DNA of 64,000 nt, from assembly GCF_017599305.1 (NCBI RefSeq), contig NZ_JAGFWR010000025.1, positions 26,394 through 90,393 on the forward strand. The letters run 5' to 3'. The DNA comes from Micromonospora antibiotica. Its GTDB lineage: Bacteria; Actinomycetota; Actinomycetes; Mycobacteriales; Micromonosporaceae. Each line of letters begins with the position of its first letter. The stretch's first letter is position 1. Positions 8,072 to 17,216 of the stretch are shown here, piece by piece. A program made the position numbers and the translations under genes. The notes beneath the pieces are model-generated. The model saw only the letters and a list, made by a program, of their open reading frames with translations. It had not been told where the DNA came from and ran no database searches.

Positions 8072-9484
8072 ATGTCCCTGCGTGTGGCCGGTCGGTGGGC
8101 CGGCGCGTTCTTCCTGGCGGCGTTCGTCGCCTACGGCGCCGGCAGCGCGCTCGCCGGGCACCCGGCCGGGGTGGTGCTGGTGCTGGCCAACTCCGTGCTG
8201 GTGGCGGCGATCGGTGCGCTGGCCTTCCGGGCGCTGCGCCGGGTGCAGCCGGGCGCCGCCTGGGTCTACCTGGTGACCCGGGGCGCGGAGGCGTTCCTGC
8301 TCGCCGCCGGCATCGTGCTGCGGGACCGGTTCGGCGACGGGGCCGGCGACCTCGCCTACCAGCTGGCCATGCTGGCGCTGGGGCTGGGCAGCGTGCCGTT
8401 CTGCCTGACCCTGGCCCGGTGGCACTGGCTGCCCCGCTGGCTCGCACTCTGGGGAACTGTCGGCTACGCGCTGCTGGCGGTCGGCGCGGCAGCCGAGCTG
8501 GCCGGCGTGGCGGTCGGGGTCGCGCTGGCCGTCCCGGGCGGGTTGTTCGAGGTCGTCTTCGGCCTGCGGCTGCTCACCCGGGGCTTCACGCCGCCCGGCC
8601 CCGCCCCTGGACCACGCACGTCCGCCAGCGCCAGCGATGCAGACGCCCCGGCCACCACCGGCGGTGCAGCTGCGCCGAACAACACCGGCGGTGCAGTCGT
8701 GCCGAACAACACCGGCGGAGCGGACGGGGTGGGAGCGGGCGGCTCCCGCGCCCGCCGGGCGGCACTGGCCGCCGGGCTCGGCCTGTTGCTGATGGCGGTG
8801 CTCGCCGGGTGGGCCAACTTCGGCGTCGTACAGCCGCTGGTCGACACCGACGCGGCCGCAAGCGCCACCCGACTGCCGGCCCGGCAGGGGGCGCTCACCC
8901 TGGCCGTGGTCGCCCTGTACACGGTGGCCTGCCTCGACGTGCTGGTCGGCTGGGCGCTACGGGCGCTCCTCAGCCGCACCCGGCCCACCGTCGCACTGCT
9001 GTCGGCCTGGTGCCGCACCGGGTACGCGGTCGTCCTCGCCGTGGCACTCACCCACCTGATCGCCGTCGCCGGCCTGCTGCGCGACGGCGCGGGAGCCGAC
9101 CGGCTCGCCGCCGACGGGCCTCCGCGACTCACCGGCTTCCAGCAGGTCTGGGACCTGGGCCTGCTGCTGTTCGGCGTCCACCTGCTGCTGGTCGGATGGC
9201 TGGCCTGGCGGTCGGACACCGTGCCGACCTGGGTGGCGGCGCTGGTGGCGGTCGCCGGTGCGGGCTACCTCGCCGACTCGGTCGGGTCGCTGCTGTCGGC
9301 CGACCAGCCGGTGCAGGTCTCCGGGGTCACCTTCGTCGGCGAGGTCGTCCTGATGGGCTGGCTACTCACCTACGCCGCCCGCCACCGCTCCCCCGGTGCC
9401 ACCCCACCCGACGATGCACCGGATGCCGACCGCACGGGGACGGCCCGCCGCGCCACGACACTGGGGCGCTGCGGGCCGTCCTGA
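8072..9484 (+). CDS. DUF4386-like multi-spanning membrane protein
   Basis: A 470-residue membrane protein with two halves, each with several hydrophobic segments (about residues 5-165 and 220-445), separated by a Gly/Ala/Asn linker that contains three copies of an NNTGGA-like repeat. The halves resemble DUF4386 proteins of unknown function, here apparently duplicated. The ATG at 8072 follows TGGAGG; the longer reading frame upstream would run across the TetR operator and is rejected. Position next to the TetR gene and its palindrome says it is the regulated target. Role unknown; transport or membrane stress response are possible. Confidence 0.75.
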   Translation: MSLRVAGRWAGAFFLAAFVAYGAGSALAGHPAGVVLVLANSVLVAAIGALAFRALRRVQPGAAWVYLVTRGAEAFLLAAGIVLRDRFGDGAGDLAYQLAMLALGLGSVPFCLTLARWHWLPRWLALWGTVGYALLAVGAAAELAGVAVGVALAVPGGLFEVVFGLRLLTRGFTPPGPAPGPRTSASASDADAPATTGGAAAPNNTGGAVVPNNTGGADGVGAGGSRARRAALAAGLGLLLMAVLAGWANFGVVQPLVDTDAAASATRLPARQGALTLAVVALYTVACLDVLVGWALRALLSRTRPTVALLSAWCRTGYAVVLAVALTHLIAVAGLLRDGAGADRLAADGPPRLTGFQQVWDLGLLLFGVHLLLVGWLAWRSDTVPTWVAALVAVAGAGYLADSVGSLLSADQPVQVSGVTFVGEVVLMGWLLTYAARHRSPGATPPDDAPDADRTGTARRATTLGRCGPS

Positions 9485-9499
9485 CGAGGGGCCGGTGGG

Positions 9500-10567
9500 T
9501 CAGTTGCCCCACTCGAAGTTGGGCTCGACCGCCTCGGCGATGTGGAACCGGCCGCCCGGCGCGATCTCGCTGCCGCGCTCGGTCACCACGTGCTTGCCGA
9601 AGCCGCCCACCAGCGGCCGACCGACGTCGCGCTTGAGCCACAGCCGCAGCAGGTGCCGGCGGCGCTCCGGCTCCGGGAAGTCGACGTAACCGGTACGCGA
9701 GTGCAGGGCGGCGTAGTTCAGCAGCCACTGCACGTCACCGGGCTGGAAGTCCATGTCCAGGGCCAGGCCGGGCGCCTGGGAGACCTCGTCGTAGAGGTGC
9801 AGCAGCTCGATCTGCGCCTCGGTGAGGCGGGGCACCTCGGGGTAGTCCTGCGCCGAGAAGATCATCGAGGTGCCGGCGTAGGTGCTGAAGATGCCGTCGA
9901 CGTAGCTGCAGATCGGCGAGGTGTAGGTGTGGGCCGGGGCGTCCGGGTCCTGCCGGTGCCAGTCCCAGTGCCACGGCTCGAACAGCAGCGGCGCGAGGTC
10001 GGGCCGGCGGCGCAGGATCTCGTTGTAGATGGTGGTGCCGCTGACCAGGCTGCTCGCCCCGCCGGCCTTGGCCGCCCGCAGGCACATCAGCGCGACCACG
10101 TCGGAGCTGTCGGAGTGGAACGGCAGCCGGTCGCGGACCCGCGACGGCAGGGCCGACGGGTCGTCGAGGGTCTTGTTGGAGGTGGCGATGACGTGGTCGA
10201 GCACGTCGCCCATCTGGTTCTGCCCCATCGGCACGCCGAGGTGCAGCCCCATCACGTAGAAGATCGCCCCGGCGAGGGTGTCGCCGTACTCCTCCGTGCG
10301 CAGGCCCCGGACCAGGATGAAGCCGCGTCCGCTGTCGAGCTGGCGGGCGCACTCCTCGTTGAGCCCGGCACAGGCCGGCAGCGGGTAGTCGGCGGCGGTC
10401 ACCGTACGCAGGTCGGGGTTGTCGGCGACGAACCGACGGCCGACGGTCTCCAGCTCGGCGCGCTCGGCGTCACTGAGCTGGTAGACCCATTCGGTCGAGG
10501 TACGCAGCTCGTCACCGCGCCAGGCGGACGGGCCGGAGATGGGGGCGAGATCGATTGCGGTGGTCAT
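9500..10567 (-). CDS. TauD/TfdA-family Fe(II)/2-oxoglutarate dioxygenase
   Basis: A 355-residue non-heme iron oxygenase. The facial triad is visible: FHSDSSD gives H-x-D and ALHSRTGYVD gives the distal histidine, followed by RRRHLLRLW with the 2-oxoglutarate-binding arginine. Such enzymes hydroxylate or desaturate small acids, often free amino acids in natural-product pathways, at the cost of 2-oxoglutarate. The ATG at 10567 is preceded by GGAG; an in-frame upstream start at 10609 is not. It is probably cotranscribed with the small ORF at 10697-10822 from the promoter at 10855-10883. The substrate is not inferable. Confidence 0.88.
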   Translation of the reverse strand: MTTAIDLAPISGPSAWRGDELRTSTEWVYQLSDAERAELETVGRRFVADNPDLRTVTAADYPLPACAGLNEECARQLDSGRGFILVRGLRTEEYGDTLAGAIFYVMGLHLGVPMGQNQMGDVLDHVIATSNKTLDDPSALPSRVRDRLPFHSDSSDVVALMCLRAAKAGGASSLVSGTTIYNEILRRRPDLAPLLFEPWHWDWHRQDPDAPAHTYTSPICSYVDGIFSTYAGTSMIFSAQDYPEVPRLTEAQIELLHLYDEVSQAPGLALDMDFQPGDVQWLLNYAALHSRTGYVDFPEPERRRHLLRLWLKRDVGRPLVGGFGKHVVTERGSEIAPGGRFHIAEAVEPNFEWGN

Positions 10568-10696
10568 GATGGTGCGCTCCGAGGGTCGGTTCTGCGGAAA
10601 ACGGGTCAATGTCCCGGGGCGGCGGTGCCGCCCACCGGGATGATCAACGACGTGGGCGATCGCCGTGTCCCGGTCGGGAGACGGCGTGCCTGTCCA

Positions 10697-10822
10697 TCAG
10701 AACGGGGTCTGCGGGTCCCCGGCGGCGGTCCCGGGGCGCATGCCCTCCCGCGGCGGGTGTACCCGCAACGGCTCCTCGTAGCCGCGCACCAGCAATCCAG
10801 AGCCTTGCGGAACTCGGATCAT
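10697..10822 (-). CDS. Small 41-residue ORF upstream of the dioxygenase
   Basis: ATG at 10822 follows AGGAG at ideal spacing and the frame closes with TGA at 10697. The peptide is rich in Arg, Pro and Gly, with no transmembrane stretch and no cysteine; it starts MIRVPQGSGLL and ends DPQTPF. It lies between a well-formed promoter and the dioxygenase start 130 bases downstream. It could be a leader peptide, a substrate peptide for the dioxygenase, or a small subunit. I do not recognise the family. Good ribosome site plus promoter are the only support. Confidence 0.5.
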   Translation of the reverse strand: MIRVPQGSGLLVRGYEEPLRVHPPREGMRPGTAAGDPQTPF

Positions 10823-10854
10823 GGCGTTCTCCTGCGGCTGGCGATGATCGGTCC

Positions 10855-10883
10855 AGGCTAACCAACACCCACCGCAACGTCAA
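10855..10883 (-). promoter_or_regulatory. Promoter for small ORF and dioxygenase
   Basis: On the minus strand TTGACG (10878-10883), 17 bases, then TAGCCT (10855-10860). The predicted start near 10848 would give a leader of about 25 bases to the ATG at 10822. The segment is AT-richer than the flanks. Confidence 0.6.
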
Positions 10884-10908
10884 CAGAGACACCATCTCGC
10901 AATACGAT

Positions 10909-12117
10909 CTATTCTCGTCCCCGGACGGCCCGTCGCGCCGTACCGCCCCGGGCGACCAGCGGCTCGGCCAGCAGGACGACCAGCGCCACCGCAGCCACCA
11001 GGCCGCCCGCCAACGCCGTGCCCTGCACCCCGGACCGGGACAGCACCACCGCGCCGAGCAGGGACCCGCCGGCGATGCCGACGTTGAAGGCGGCGGAGTT
11101 GCCGGCCGCCGCCAGGTCGGCGCTGCCCGGGGCCACCTCCAGCACCCGGTTCTGCAGGGCGGGGGTCAACGCGCCCATGGCGAACCCGGACACGGCCAGC
11201 AGCACCCCGGTGGCCACCGGCGACCCGGCCAGCAGGAACATCCCGAGCAGGGCCACCACCAGCAGCAGCACCGGGGTCACCATCGCCACCCGCTGGTGGC
11301 GGTCGCTCGCGATCCCCCCGGCGGCGATGCCGGCGAAGTCCGCGAGGCCCCGGATCAGCAGCAGCAGGCCGAGAGCGCCCGGGGCGAACCCGGAGGCGTC
11401 GGTCAGGAACACGGCGGTGAAGGTGAACGCCGTGAACAGGCCCCCCACCGACAGCGCGGTGGCTACCACGACGACCGCGTACCGGCGGGCGTCCGGGGTG
11501 GTTCCGGTCGACGCGTGCGTCGCCCCGACCGCAACCGGCGGCATCAGTGTCACGATCGCCACGAACCCGGCCAGCGCCACGGCGGCCAGGGCCAGGAACG
11601 CCGACCGCCAACCCCACTGCTGACCCAGCCAGGTGCCCGCCGGCACGCCGAGCATCGGCCCGAGCGACGCCCCGGCGAACACGACGGAGGTGACCCGGCC
11701 GCGTACCCGGGCGGGGAACATGCCGGCGGCGGCGGGCGCGACCACCGCCCAGAACAGCGCCTGGGTGAGCGCGACGACCACCCGGGTCCCGAGCAGCACC
11801 TGGTAGTCGCGGGCGGCGGCCGACACCAGCGTGGCGACCACCAGCACGCCCAGCAGGACCCCCAGCAGCCGGCGACGCGGCACCCGCCGGGTGACGTGGG
11901 TCAGCGGCACCGAGACGACCGCGACCGTGACCGCGTAGCCGGTGACGAGCAGCCCCGCGTGCGACACGGACACGTCCAGGTCGGTGGCGACCAGGGGCAG
12001 GATGCCCACCGGCAACGTCTCCATGGCGACGTAGCAGAACGCCGAGACGGACAACGCGACCAGCGCCGCCACCGCCCGGGGCGCGGCGGTCACCCCAGGG
12101 GTACGACAGTCGGTCAT
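10909..12117 (-). CDS. MFS transporter, DHA1 family
   Basis: 402-residue major facilitator with 12 predicted membrane segments. The A-motif-like loop after TM2 and the VFAGASLGPMLGVPAGTWLGQ segment after TM4/5 resemble DHA1 drug or sugar-efflux exporters. It probably expels a small hydrophobic or aromatic compound by proton antiport. The ATG at 12117 (MTDCRTPG) was chosen since the protein becomes hydrophobic directly after; longer frames read through spacer. It is separated from the dioxygenase pair by that pair's own promoter. The substrate is unknown. Confidence 0.85.
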   Translation of the reverse strand: MTDCRTPGVTAAPRAVAALVALSVSAFCYVAMETLPVGILPLVATDLDVSVSHAGLLVTGYAVTVAVVSVPLTHVTRRVPRRRLLGVLLGVLVVATLVSAAARDYQVLLGTRVVVALTQALFWAVVAPAAAGMFPARVRGRVTSVVFAGASLGPMLGVPAGTWLGQQWGWRSAFLALAAVALAGFVAIVTLMPPVAVGATHASTGTTPDARRYAVVVVATALSVGGLFTAFTFTAVFLTDASGFAPGALGLLLLIRGLADFAGIAAGGIASDRHQRVAMVTPVLLLVVALLGMFLLAGSPVATGVLLAVSGFAMGALTPALQNRVLEVAPGSADLAAAGNSAAFNVGIAGGSLLGAVVLSRSGVQGTALAGGLVAAVALVVLLAEPLVARGGTARRAVRGRE

Positions 12118-12251
12118 CGCCCGGCCCCCGTCCCTGCGCCCCCCACGAATGCGGTCACCCCGAGAGCAGTCAAGGGTATCAATGAAAAGGGTCCCGTCCC
12201 GGGTCGACGGCACCGCCGTCAGCCCCGGGTACCGGGCGGGCGCACCGGTGA

Positions 12252-13397
12252 TCAGCCGGGCGGACGGGTGTTGAGGCGGGCGGCCTGGCGGATCAGGTGG
12301 TCGCGTTCGGCGAGGTGGGCGGCCCGGTCGGCGGCCTCGGCGTACCACCGGGCCGCCGTCGCCCGGTCACCGGCCCGTTCGTGCAGGTACGCCGTCACCG
12401 CCGCGTGGCGGGGCACCGACGGGCCCACCGCCGCCAGGGCCGCCAGCCCCGCCCACGCCCCGTCGGCCTCCCCGACGGCCACCGCCCGGTTGAGCCGCAC
12501 CACCGGGCTGTCGGTCAGCCGCGCGAGTTCGTCGTACCACTCGACGATCTGCACCCAGTCGGTCTCCCCGGCGGTGCGCGCGTCGGCGTGCAGCGCGGCG
12601 ATGGCGGCCTGGGCCTGGAACTCGCCCAACCGGTCCCGGGCCAGCGCCGCCTGCAGGATGCGTACCCCCTCGGCGATCAGGGCGGTGTCCCACCGGCTGC
12701 GGTCCTGCGCCGCGAGCGGGACCAGGCTGCCGTCCGGCGTGGTCCGGGCCGCGCGACGGGCGTGGTGCAGCAGCATCAGGGCGAGCAGCCCGGCCACCTC
12801 GGGGTGGTCGACCATCGCCGCGAGCTGCCGGGTGAGCCGGACCGCCTCGGCGGCGAGGTCGACGTCGCCGGAGTAGCCCTCGTTGAACACCAGGTAGAGC
12901 ACCCGCAGCACGGTGGCGACGTCGCCCGGCCGGTCGAGGCGTACGCCGGACACGGTGCGCTTGGCCCGGCTGATCCGCTGCGCCATGGTCGCCTCCGGCA
13001 CCAGGTACGCCCGGGCGATCTGCCGGGTGGTCAGCCCGCCGACGGCACGCAGGGTCAACGCGACCGCCGAGGACGGGGTCAGCGACGGGTGGGCGCACAG
13101 GAAGTAGAGCTGGAGCGTGTCGTCCACCCCCGACGCGGGGCCGGGGGCCGGTTCCTCGACGACGAGGTCCTCACGCCGACGCCGGGCGGCGTCCGCCCGG
13201 CCCGCGTCGAGGAACCGGTGCCAGGCCACGGTGACCAGCCAGCCCAACGGGTCCCGGGGCGGGTCGGCCGGCCAGCCGTGTACCGCCTGGACCAGGGCGT
13301 CCTGCACGGCGTCCTCGGCCGCCGCGAAGTCGGCCCCGCGCCTGACCAGCACCCCGAGCACCTGCGGGGTGAGCCGGCGCAGCAGGTCACCGTCCAC
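12252..13397 (-). CDS. ECF42-type RNA polymerase sigma factor
   Basis: 381-residue sigma factor. Region 2 (AAEDAVQDALVQAV) and region 4 (LTLRAVGGLTTRQIARAYL split around residue 130) are followed by a long C-terminal extension with TPR-like helices (about 190-380), the hallmark of the ECF42 group. Members are typically encoded next to a DGPF/YCII-like protein, exactly as here: the DGPF gene ends four bases before this start. Such pairs have been linked to antibiotic tolerance or stress responses in actinobacteria. It replaces the main sigma factor at a small regulon that probably includes its own operon. Confidence 0.9.
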   Translation of the reverse strand: MDGDLLRRLTPQVLGVLVRRGADFAAAEDAVQDALVQAVHGWPADPPRDPLGWLVTVAWHRFLDAGRADAARRRREDLVVEEPAPGPASGVDDTLQLYFLCAHPSLTPSSAVALTLRAVGGLTTRQIARAYLVPEATMAQRISRAKRTVSGVRLDRPGDVATVLRVLYLVFNEGYSGDVDLAAEAVRLTRQLAAMVDHPEVAGLLALMLLHHARRAARTTPDGSLVPLAAQDRSRWDTALIAEGVRILQAALARDRLGEFQAQAAIAALHADARTAGETDWVQIVEWYDELARLTDSPVVRLNRAVAVGEADGAWAGLAALAAVGPSVPRHAAVTAYLHERAGDRATAARWYAEAADRAAHLAERDHLIRQAARLNTRPPG

Positions 13398-13400
13398 CGG

Positions 13401-13808
13401 TCAGTCGGTGATGGTCGGCGGCTCGGTCAGGAACGGGCGCAGCTCCAGCCACTCGTGGATCGGTCGCCCGCCCGCCCCCGGGGCGGCCGACAACTCCCCG
13501 GCCAGCTCGACGGCACGCTCGTAGCTGTCCACGTCGATCACCATCCAGCCGGCGATGAGATCCTTCGTCTCGGCGAAGGGCCCGTCGGTCACCGGAGGAC
13601 GCCCCGGCCCGTCGTACCGGACGAACGTCCCCTCGGGGGCGAGCGCCTGCCCGTCGACGAACTCCCCGCTGCCCTCCAGCCGGGCCGCGAAGTCGTTCAT
13701 GTACCGCACGTGGGCCGTGATCTCCTCGGGCGTCCACTGGTCCATCGGGACGTCGTTGACCGCGGCGGGGGCGCCTCGGTAGTGCTTGAGCAGCAGGTAC
13801 TTCGCCAT
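13401..13808 (-). CDS. DGPF (YCII-related) domain protein, ECF42 partner
   Basis: 135 residues, a single YCII-related/DGPF domain with VTDGPFAETKD near residues 80-90 and the usual MAKYLLLKHYRG opening. The ATG at 13808 follows GAGGAG. It is encoded directly ahead of the ECF42 sigma gene, the conserved arrangement of that group. Its biochemical role is not settled for the family; it may modulate the sigma factor's extension or act on a small molecule. Confidence 0.9.
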   Translation of the reverse strand: MAKYLLLKHYRGAPAAVNDVPMDQWTPEEITAHVRYMNDFAARLEGSGEFVDGQALAPEGTFVRYDGPGRPPVTDGPFAETKDLIAGWMVIDVDSYERAVELAGELSAAPGAGGRPIHEWLELRPFLTEPPTITD

Positions 13809-13894
13809 CGGGTGTCTCCTCGGTGCCGGTGCGACCACCATTCTGGCCGCATTCACCCCGGGGACGATGCTGGTCCCCCGTTCTCGACATCCCG

Positions 13895-13913
13895 GCCGGG
13901 ATTTTTTCCCGGC
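13895..13913. terminator. Small hairpin with T/A-rich loop between HK and ECF42 units
   Basis: GCCGGGA (13895-13901) and TCCCGGC (13907-13913) pair around a loop of five T. It lies in the 140-base gap after the histidine-kinase gene. It could end the two-component transcript, though the weak length makes this uncertain. Confidence 0.35.
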
Positions 13914-13948
13914 AGCGGACCGGCGCGGCGACCGCCGTACTGCCCCGC

Positions 13949-15229
13949 TCACCGCTCCACGAGCTGCCGTACCCGCAGACGTCGGATCCCCGAGACCCGC
14001 TCCGTGGGGGCGGACGGTCGGGTGGCGGGCAGACGGACGGTGAAGACCGCCCCCCGGTGCGGCCGGCCCTCGGCCTCGATCGTGCCCCGGTGGCTCGTGA
14101 CCACCTCCTGGAGCAGGGCCAACCCCAGCCCGAACCGGTGCTCCCCGGCACCCCCGCCACGGTGGAACCGGTCGAAGATGCGCCGCGCGTCGGCCTGGTC
14201 GAAGCCGTCCCCGCTGTCCGCGACCACGAACTCGGCGTAGTCGCCGCCACTGCGCAGCGACACGTCGATCCGGCCACCGGGGGGTGTGTGGGCGAGCGCG
14301 TTCGCGAGCAGCTCCCCGGCCACCCGGCGCAGCGCCGACTCGACCCCCGGCACCGGCAACGCCTCGCCGGGCAGGTCCGCCGCGACAGTGACCTGGCGTT
14401 CGGCGGCCCGGTCCGCCTCGGCGGCGACGGCCGCCCCGACCAGCGCGGTCAGATCCACCGGCGGGTACGCCCGGCGGTCGGCGGGAGCGGCGGCGAGCTG
14501 GGCCGAGAGCAGCAGGTCGTCCACGATCTCGCCGAGCCGGCGGGTGCCGCCGATCAGCCGGTCGAGATCCTCCAGGCTCGCCGCGCTGCCACCGGTATGG
14601 GCCCGCCGCGCCATCAGCTGGGCGCGGATGTGCACCTGGGCGATCGGGGTACGCAGCTCGTGGCTGGCGTCGGCGATGAACCGCCGTTGCCGGGTCAGCG
14701 CCTCCGCCAGTGGCGCGACGGCCCGTCGACCGACGAGCGCACCGGTCAGCACGGCGACGAGCAGCCCGACCGCCGCGGCGAGGCTGAACGCCAGCAGCAG
14801 GTGCCGACGGTCGGACAGCTGGAACCGCGCGTCGAACACCGCCTGGACGACCAGCCCGTCGTTGCGGGACTCGGTGCGGACGTGGTAGGTCGTGCCGTTG
14901 CGGGTGACGGTGGTGACCTCGGTGACACCGGTCGCGGCCACCGACGTCAGCGCACCGGTCAGCGGAAAGCCCGGCGGCGGCGGGTTGAGACCGGTGTCGG
15001 TGATCAGGCCGTTGTAGCGGAAGATCCAGCTGCACGCGGGCGGACCCGGAATGGTGGCGTGGCTGGTGCCCCACGCCAACTCCCGGTGGATCTGGGCCTC
15101 CTGGCTGCGCACCAGCACGGCGTACGAGAGGCCGCCGGCCAACAGCAGCAGGGCACCGATGGCCAGCCCGACCAGCAGGCCGATGCGCAACCGGGCGCGG
15201 CGCACCATCGCCTGCTCCACCAGCTCCAT
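13949..15229 (-). CDS. Two-component sensor histidine kinase
   Basis: 426-residue membrane kinase: N-terminal membrane segment (about 15-37), an extracytoplasmic sensor of about 105 residues, a second membrane segment near 150-172, HAMP-like linker, dimerisation/phosphoacceptor helix DASHELRTPI with the reactive His, then an HATPase domain with GELLANALAHTPPGG (N box) and DSGDGF (G1). The ATG at 15229 shares one base with the stop of the response regulator (TGATG), so both are made together. The trigger is unknown. It has no obvious tie to the biosynthetic genes. Confidence 0.92.
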   Translation of the reverse strand: MELVEQAMVRRARLRIGLLVGLAIGALLLLAGGLSYAVLVRSQEAQIHRELAWGTSHATIPGPPACSWIFRYNGLITDTGLNPPPPGFPLTGALTSVAATGVTEVTTVTRNGTTYHVRTESRNDGLVVQAVFDARFQLSDRRHLLLAFSLAAAVGLLVAVLTGALVGRRAVAPLAEALTRQRRFIADASHELRTPIAQVHIRAQLMARRAHTGGSAASLEDLDRLIGGTRRLGEIVDDLLLSAQLAAAPADRRAYPPVDLTALVGAAVAAEADRAAERQVTVAADLPGEALPVPGVESALRRVAGELLANALAHTPPGGRIDVSLRSGGDYAEFVVADSGDGFDQADARRIFDRFHRGGGAGEHRFGLGLALLQEVVTSHRGTIEAEGRPHRGAVFTVRLPATRPSAPTERVSGIRRLRVRQLVER

Positions 15230-15900
15230 CAGAGCGCTCCGAGCCGGTAGCCCAGCCCGTGCACGGTGCGGACCACCGTCCGGCCGAGCTTGCGGCGCAG
15301 GTAGTAGACGTAGGTGTCCACCATGGACGCCGCTGCGGTCTCGTCGAAGACCCGGCGGCGCAACTCCGCCCGGGAGTGCACGAGGTTGGGCCGGGCCGCC
15401 AGCACCCGCAGCAGCTCGAACTCCCGGGCGGACAGCGCCACCCGGGTGCCGTCGGCCAGCACGGCGTCGCGGGACGTCAGGTCGAGCAGCCCGGCCCCGA
15501 CACGCAGCACGGTGGTGGCCTCGGACGTCCGCCGGCACAACGCCCGGATCCGTGCGCTCAGCTCGTCCAGGTCGAAGGGTTTCATCAGGTAGTCGTCGGC
15601 ACCCGCGTCCAGCCCGGCGATCCGGTCGCCCACCGTGCCCAGCGCGGTGAGCATCAGCGCGCGGGCCGGGACCTTCCGCGAACGCAGCCGGACGACCAGG
15701 TCGAGTCCGTCGAGCGCCGGCAGCATCCGGTCGATCACCATCACGTCGTAGGTGCGGGTCAGTCCGAGATGCAGACCCCGTTGGCCGTCCGAGGCGTGGT
15801 CGACGAGGAACCCGTCACCGACCAGTGACTCAGTGAGCAGGCCGGCCAGTTCCTCGTCGTCCTCGACCAACAGCAGACGGTTCGATCCTCCCCCGGGCAT
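15229..15900 (-). CDS. OmpR/PhoB-family response regulator
   Basis: 223 residues. The receiver domain has VEDDEE (acidic pocket), VMVIDRMLP with the phosphoacceptor Asp, MLTAL and the K of LMKPF; the C-terminal winged helix ends with VRTVHGLGYRLG, the signature of OmpR-type DNA-binding domains. It is cotranscribed with the histidine kinase. The 50 bases upstream are notably AT-rich and probably hold its promoter. Confidence 0.93.
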   Translation of the reverse strand: MPGGGSNRLLLVEDDEELAGLLTESLVGDGFLVDHASDGQRGLHLGLTRTYDVMVIDRMLPALDGLDLVVRLRSRKVPARALMLTALGTVGDRIAGLDAGADDYLMKPFDLDELSARIRALCRRTSEATTVLRVGAGLLDLTSRDAVLADGTRVALSAREFELLRVLAARPNLVHSRAELRRRVFDETAAASMVDTYVYYLRRKLGRTVVRTVHGLGYRLGAL

Positions 15901-15950
15901 GCGTCCACAATCGCACAGAGTAAGGCTAAATAGTGACAGCTATCTTTTTA

Positions 15951-17216
15951 TCATTTCACCACCGCGAGGGTCTGGGGTCGGACAGGGGTTTGCCTACGGG
16001 CCTCCCGGTGCTCGATCCAGCTCAGCAACGGAGTCGTCATCATCGTGGTGACCAGCGCCACCACCACCAGCACGGTGAACAACGAGGCGTTCACGATGCC
16101 CGCCTCCAGGCCGACGTTGAGCGCGATGAGCTGCATCAGACCCCGGGCGTTCATCAACGCGCCCACCCGCAACGCGACACCCTGCGACTCGCCCCGCACC
16201 CGGGCCGCCGCCCAGCAGGCACCGAACTTGCCGACGATCGCCGCCGTCACGCAGGCCGCCGCGAAGAGCAGCACCGGCGCGCTGCCCAGCAACCCGAACT
16301 CCGTCCGCAGCCCCGAATAGGTGAAGAACAGCGGCAGGAAGACCGTCGCGGCGACCGGGGTGAGGGTGTCCACCACCCGGTCGGTGTTGGCGGTGTGCGG
16401 CATCACCACCCCCACCGCGAACGCGCCGAAGACCGCGTACAGGCCGATCTCGTCGGTGTACCAGGCGACCAGGAAGAGCAGGGCCACCGTGCCGAGCACC
16501 CGGGCACCGTCGTTGAGGCGGGGGCTGGTCATCAACGCGGCGGTCACCCGACGCCCGGCCAACCACAGCACCAGCCCGAACAGCACCGCGCCACCGGCGG
16601 TGACGACCGCCGGCCCGGCCCGGCCGGAGGCGAACGCCAGCACCACCGCCAGCATGATCCAGGCGACCATGTCGTCGAGCGCACCACTGGCCAGCGACAA
16701 CGTGCCGTGCCGGGTGCCGGCGTGCCCGCGTTCGGTGATGATCCGGGCCAACATGGGGAATGCGGTGATGGCCAACGCCACCCCGACGAACGCGGCCGAC
16801 ACCCCGATCGACGTCCCGTCGGCCCGCATCGGCACGGCGTCCGCAGTGACCAGGACCAGCCCCACCCCCAGGACGAGCGGCGCGGTCACCCCGGCCAACG
16901 ACACCAGCCCGGCGGTGCCGGCCAGACCGGTGACCCGGTGGGCGCCGAACGCGTACCCGGCCTGGAACATGAACAGCACCAGACCGACCTGGCCCACCAC
17001 GTAGAGCACCGGCAGCAGCGCCGTCGGGAACAGGGCGTCCTTCACCTCCGGCAGGACGAACCCGAGCAGCGACGGGCCGAGCAGCACCCCGGCGAGCATC
17101 TCGCTGACCACGGCGGGCTGACCCACCCGGCCGAGCAGCCAGGCCACCGCCTTGCAGAAGATGAGGATCACCGCGACCGCGATGAAGAACCGTGGAGCCA
17201 ACTGGGTGGGGGTCAC
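15951..17216 (-). CDS. KefB/CPA2-type cation:proton antiporter
   Basis: 421-residue integral membrane protein with 12-13 hydrophobic segments, of the monovalent cation:proton antiporter-2 group (GQPAVVSEMLAGVLLGPSLLG near the N-terminus, the ITAFPMLARI core and SLASGALDDMVAW with paired aspartates). It lacks the cytoplasmic TrkA-N domain of true KefB/C. It exchanges Na+ or K+ for H+. The GTG start at 17216 overlaps the stop of the P450 (GTGA), placing it last in the 21.2-16.0 kb operon. A paralogue lies at 46817-48103. Antiporters of this type recur in clusters for reactive products, perhaps to control cytoplasmic pH; that is inference. Confidence 0.88.
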   Translation of the reverse strand: MTPTQLAPRFFIAVAVILIFCKAVAWLLGRVGQPAVVSEMLAGVLLGPSLLGFVLPEVKDALFPTALLPVLYVVGQVGLVLFMFQAGYAFGAHRVTGLAGTAGLVSLAGVTAPLVLGVGLVLVTADAVPMRADGTSIGVSAAFVGVALAITAFPMLARIITERGHAGTRHGTLSLASGALDDMVAWIMLAVVLAFASGRAGPAVVTAGGAVLFGLVLWLAGRRVTAALMTSPRLNDGARVLGTVALLFLVAWYTDEIGLYAVFGAFAVGVVMPHTANTDRVVDTLTPVAATVFLPLFFTYSGLRTEFGLLGSAPVLLFAAACVTAAIVGKFGACWAAARVRGESQGVALRVGALMNARGLMQLIALNVGLEAGIVNASLFTVLVVVALVTTMMTTPLLSWIEHREARRQTPVRPQTLAVVK

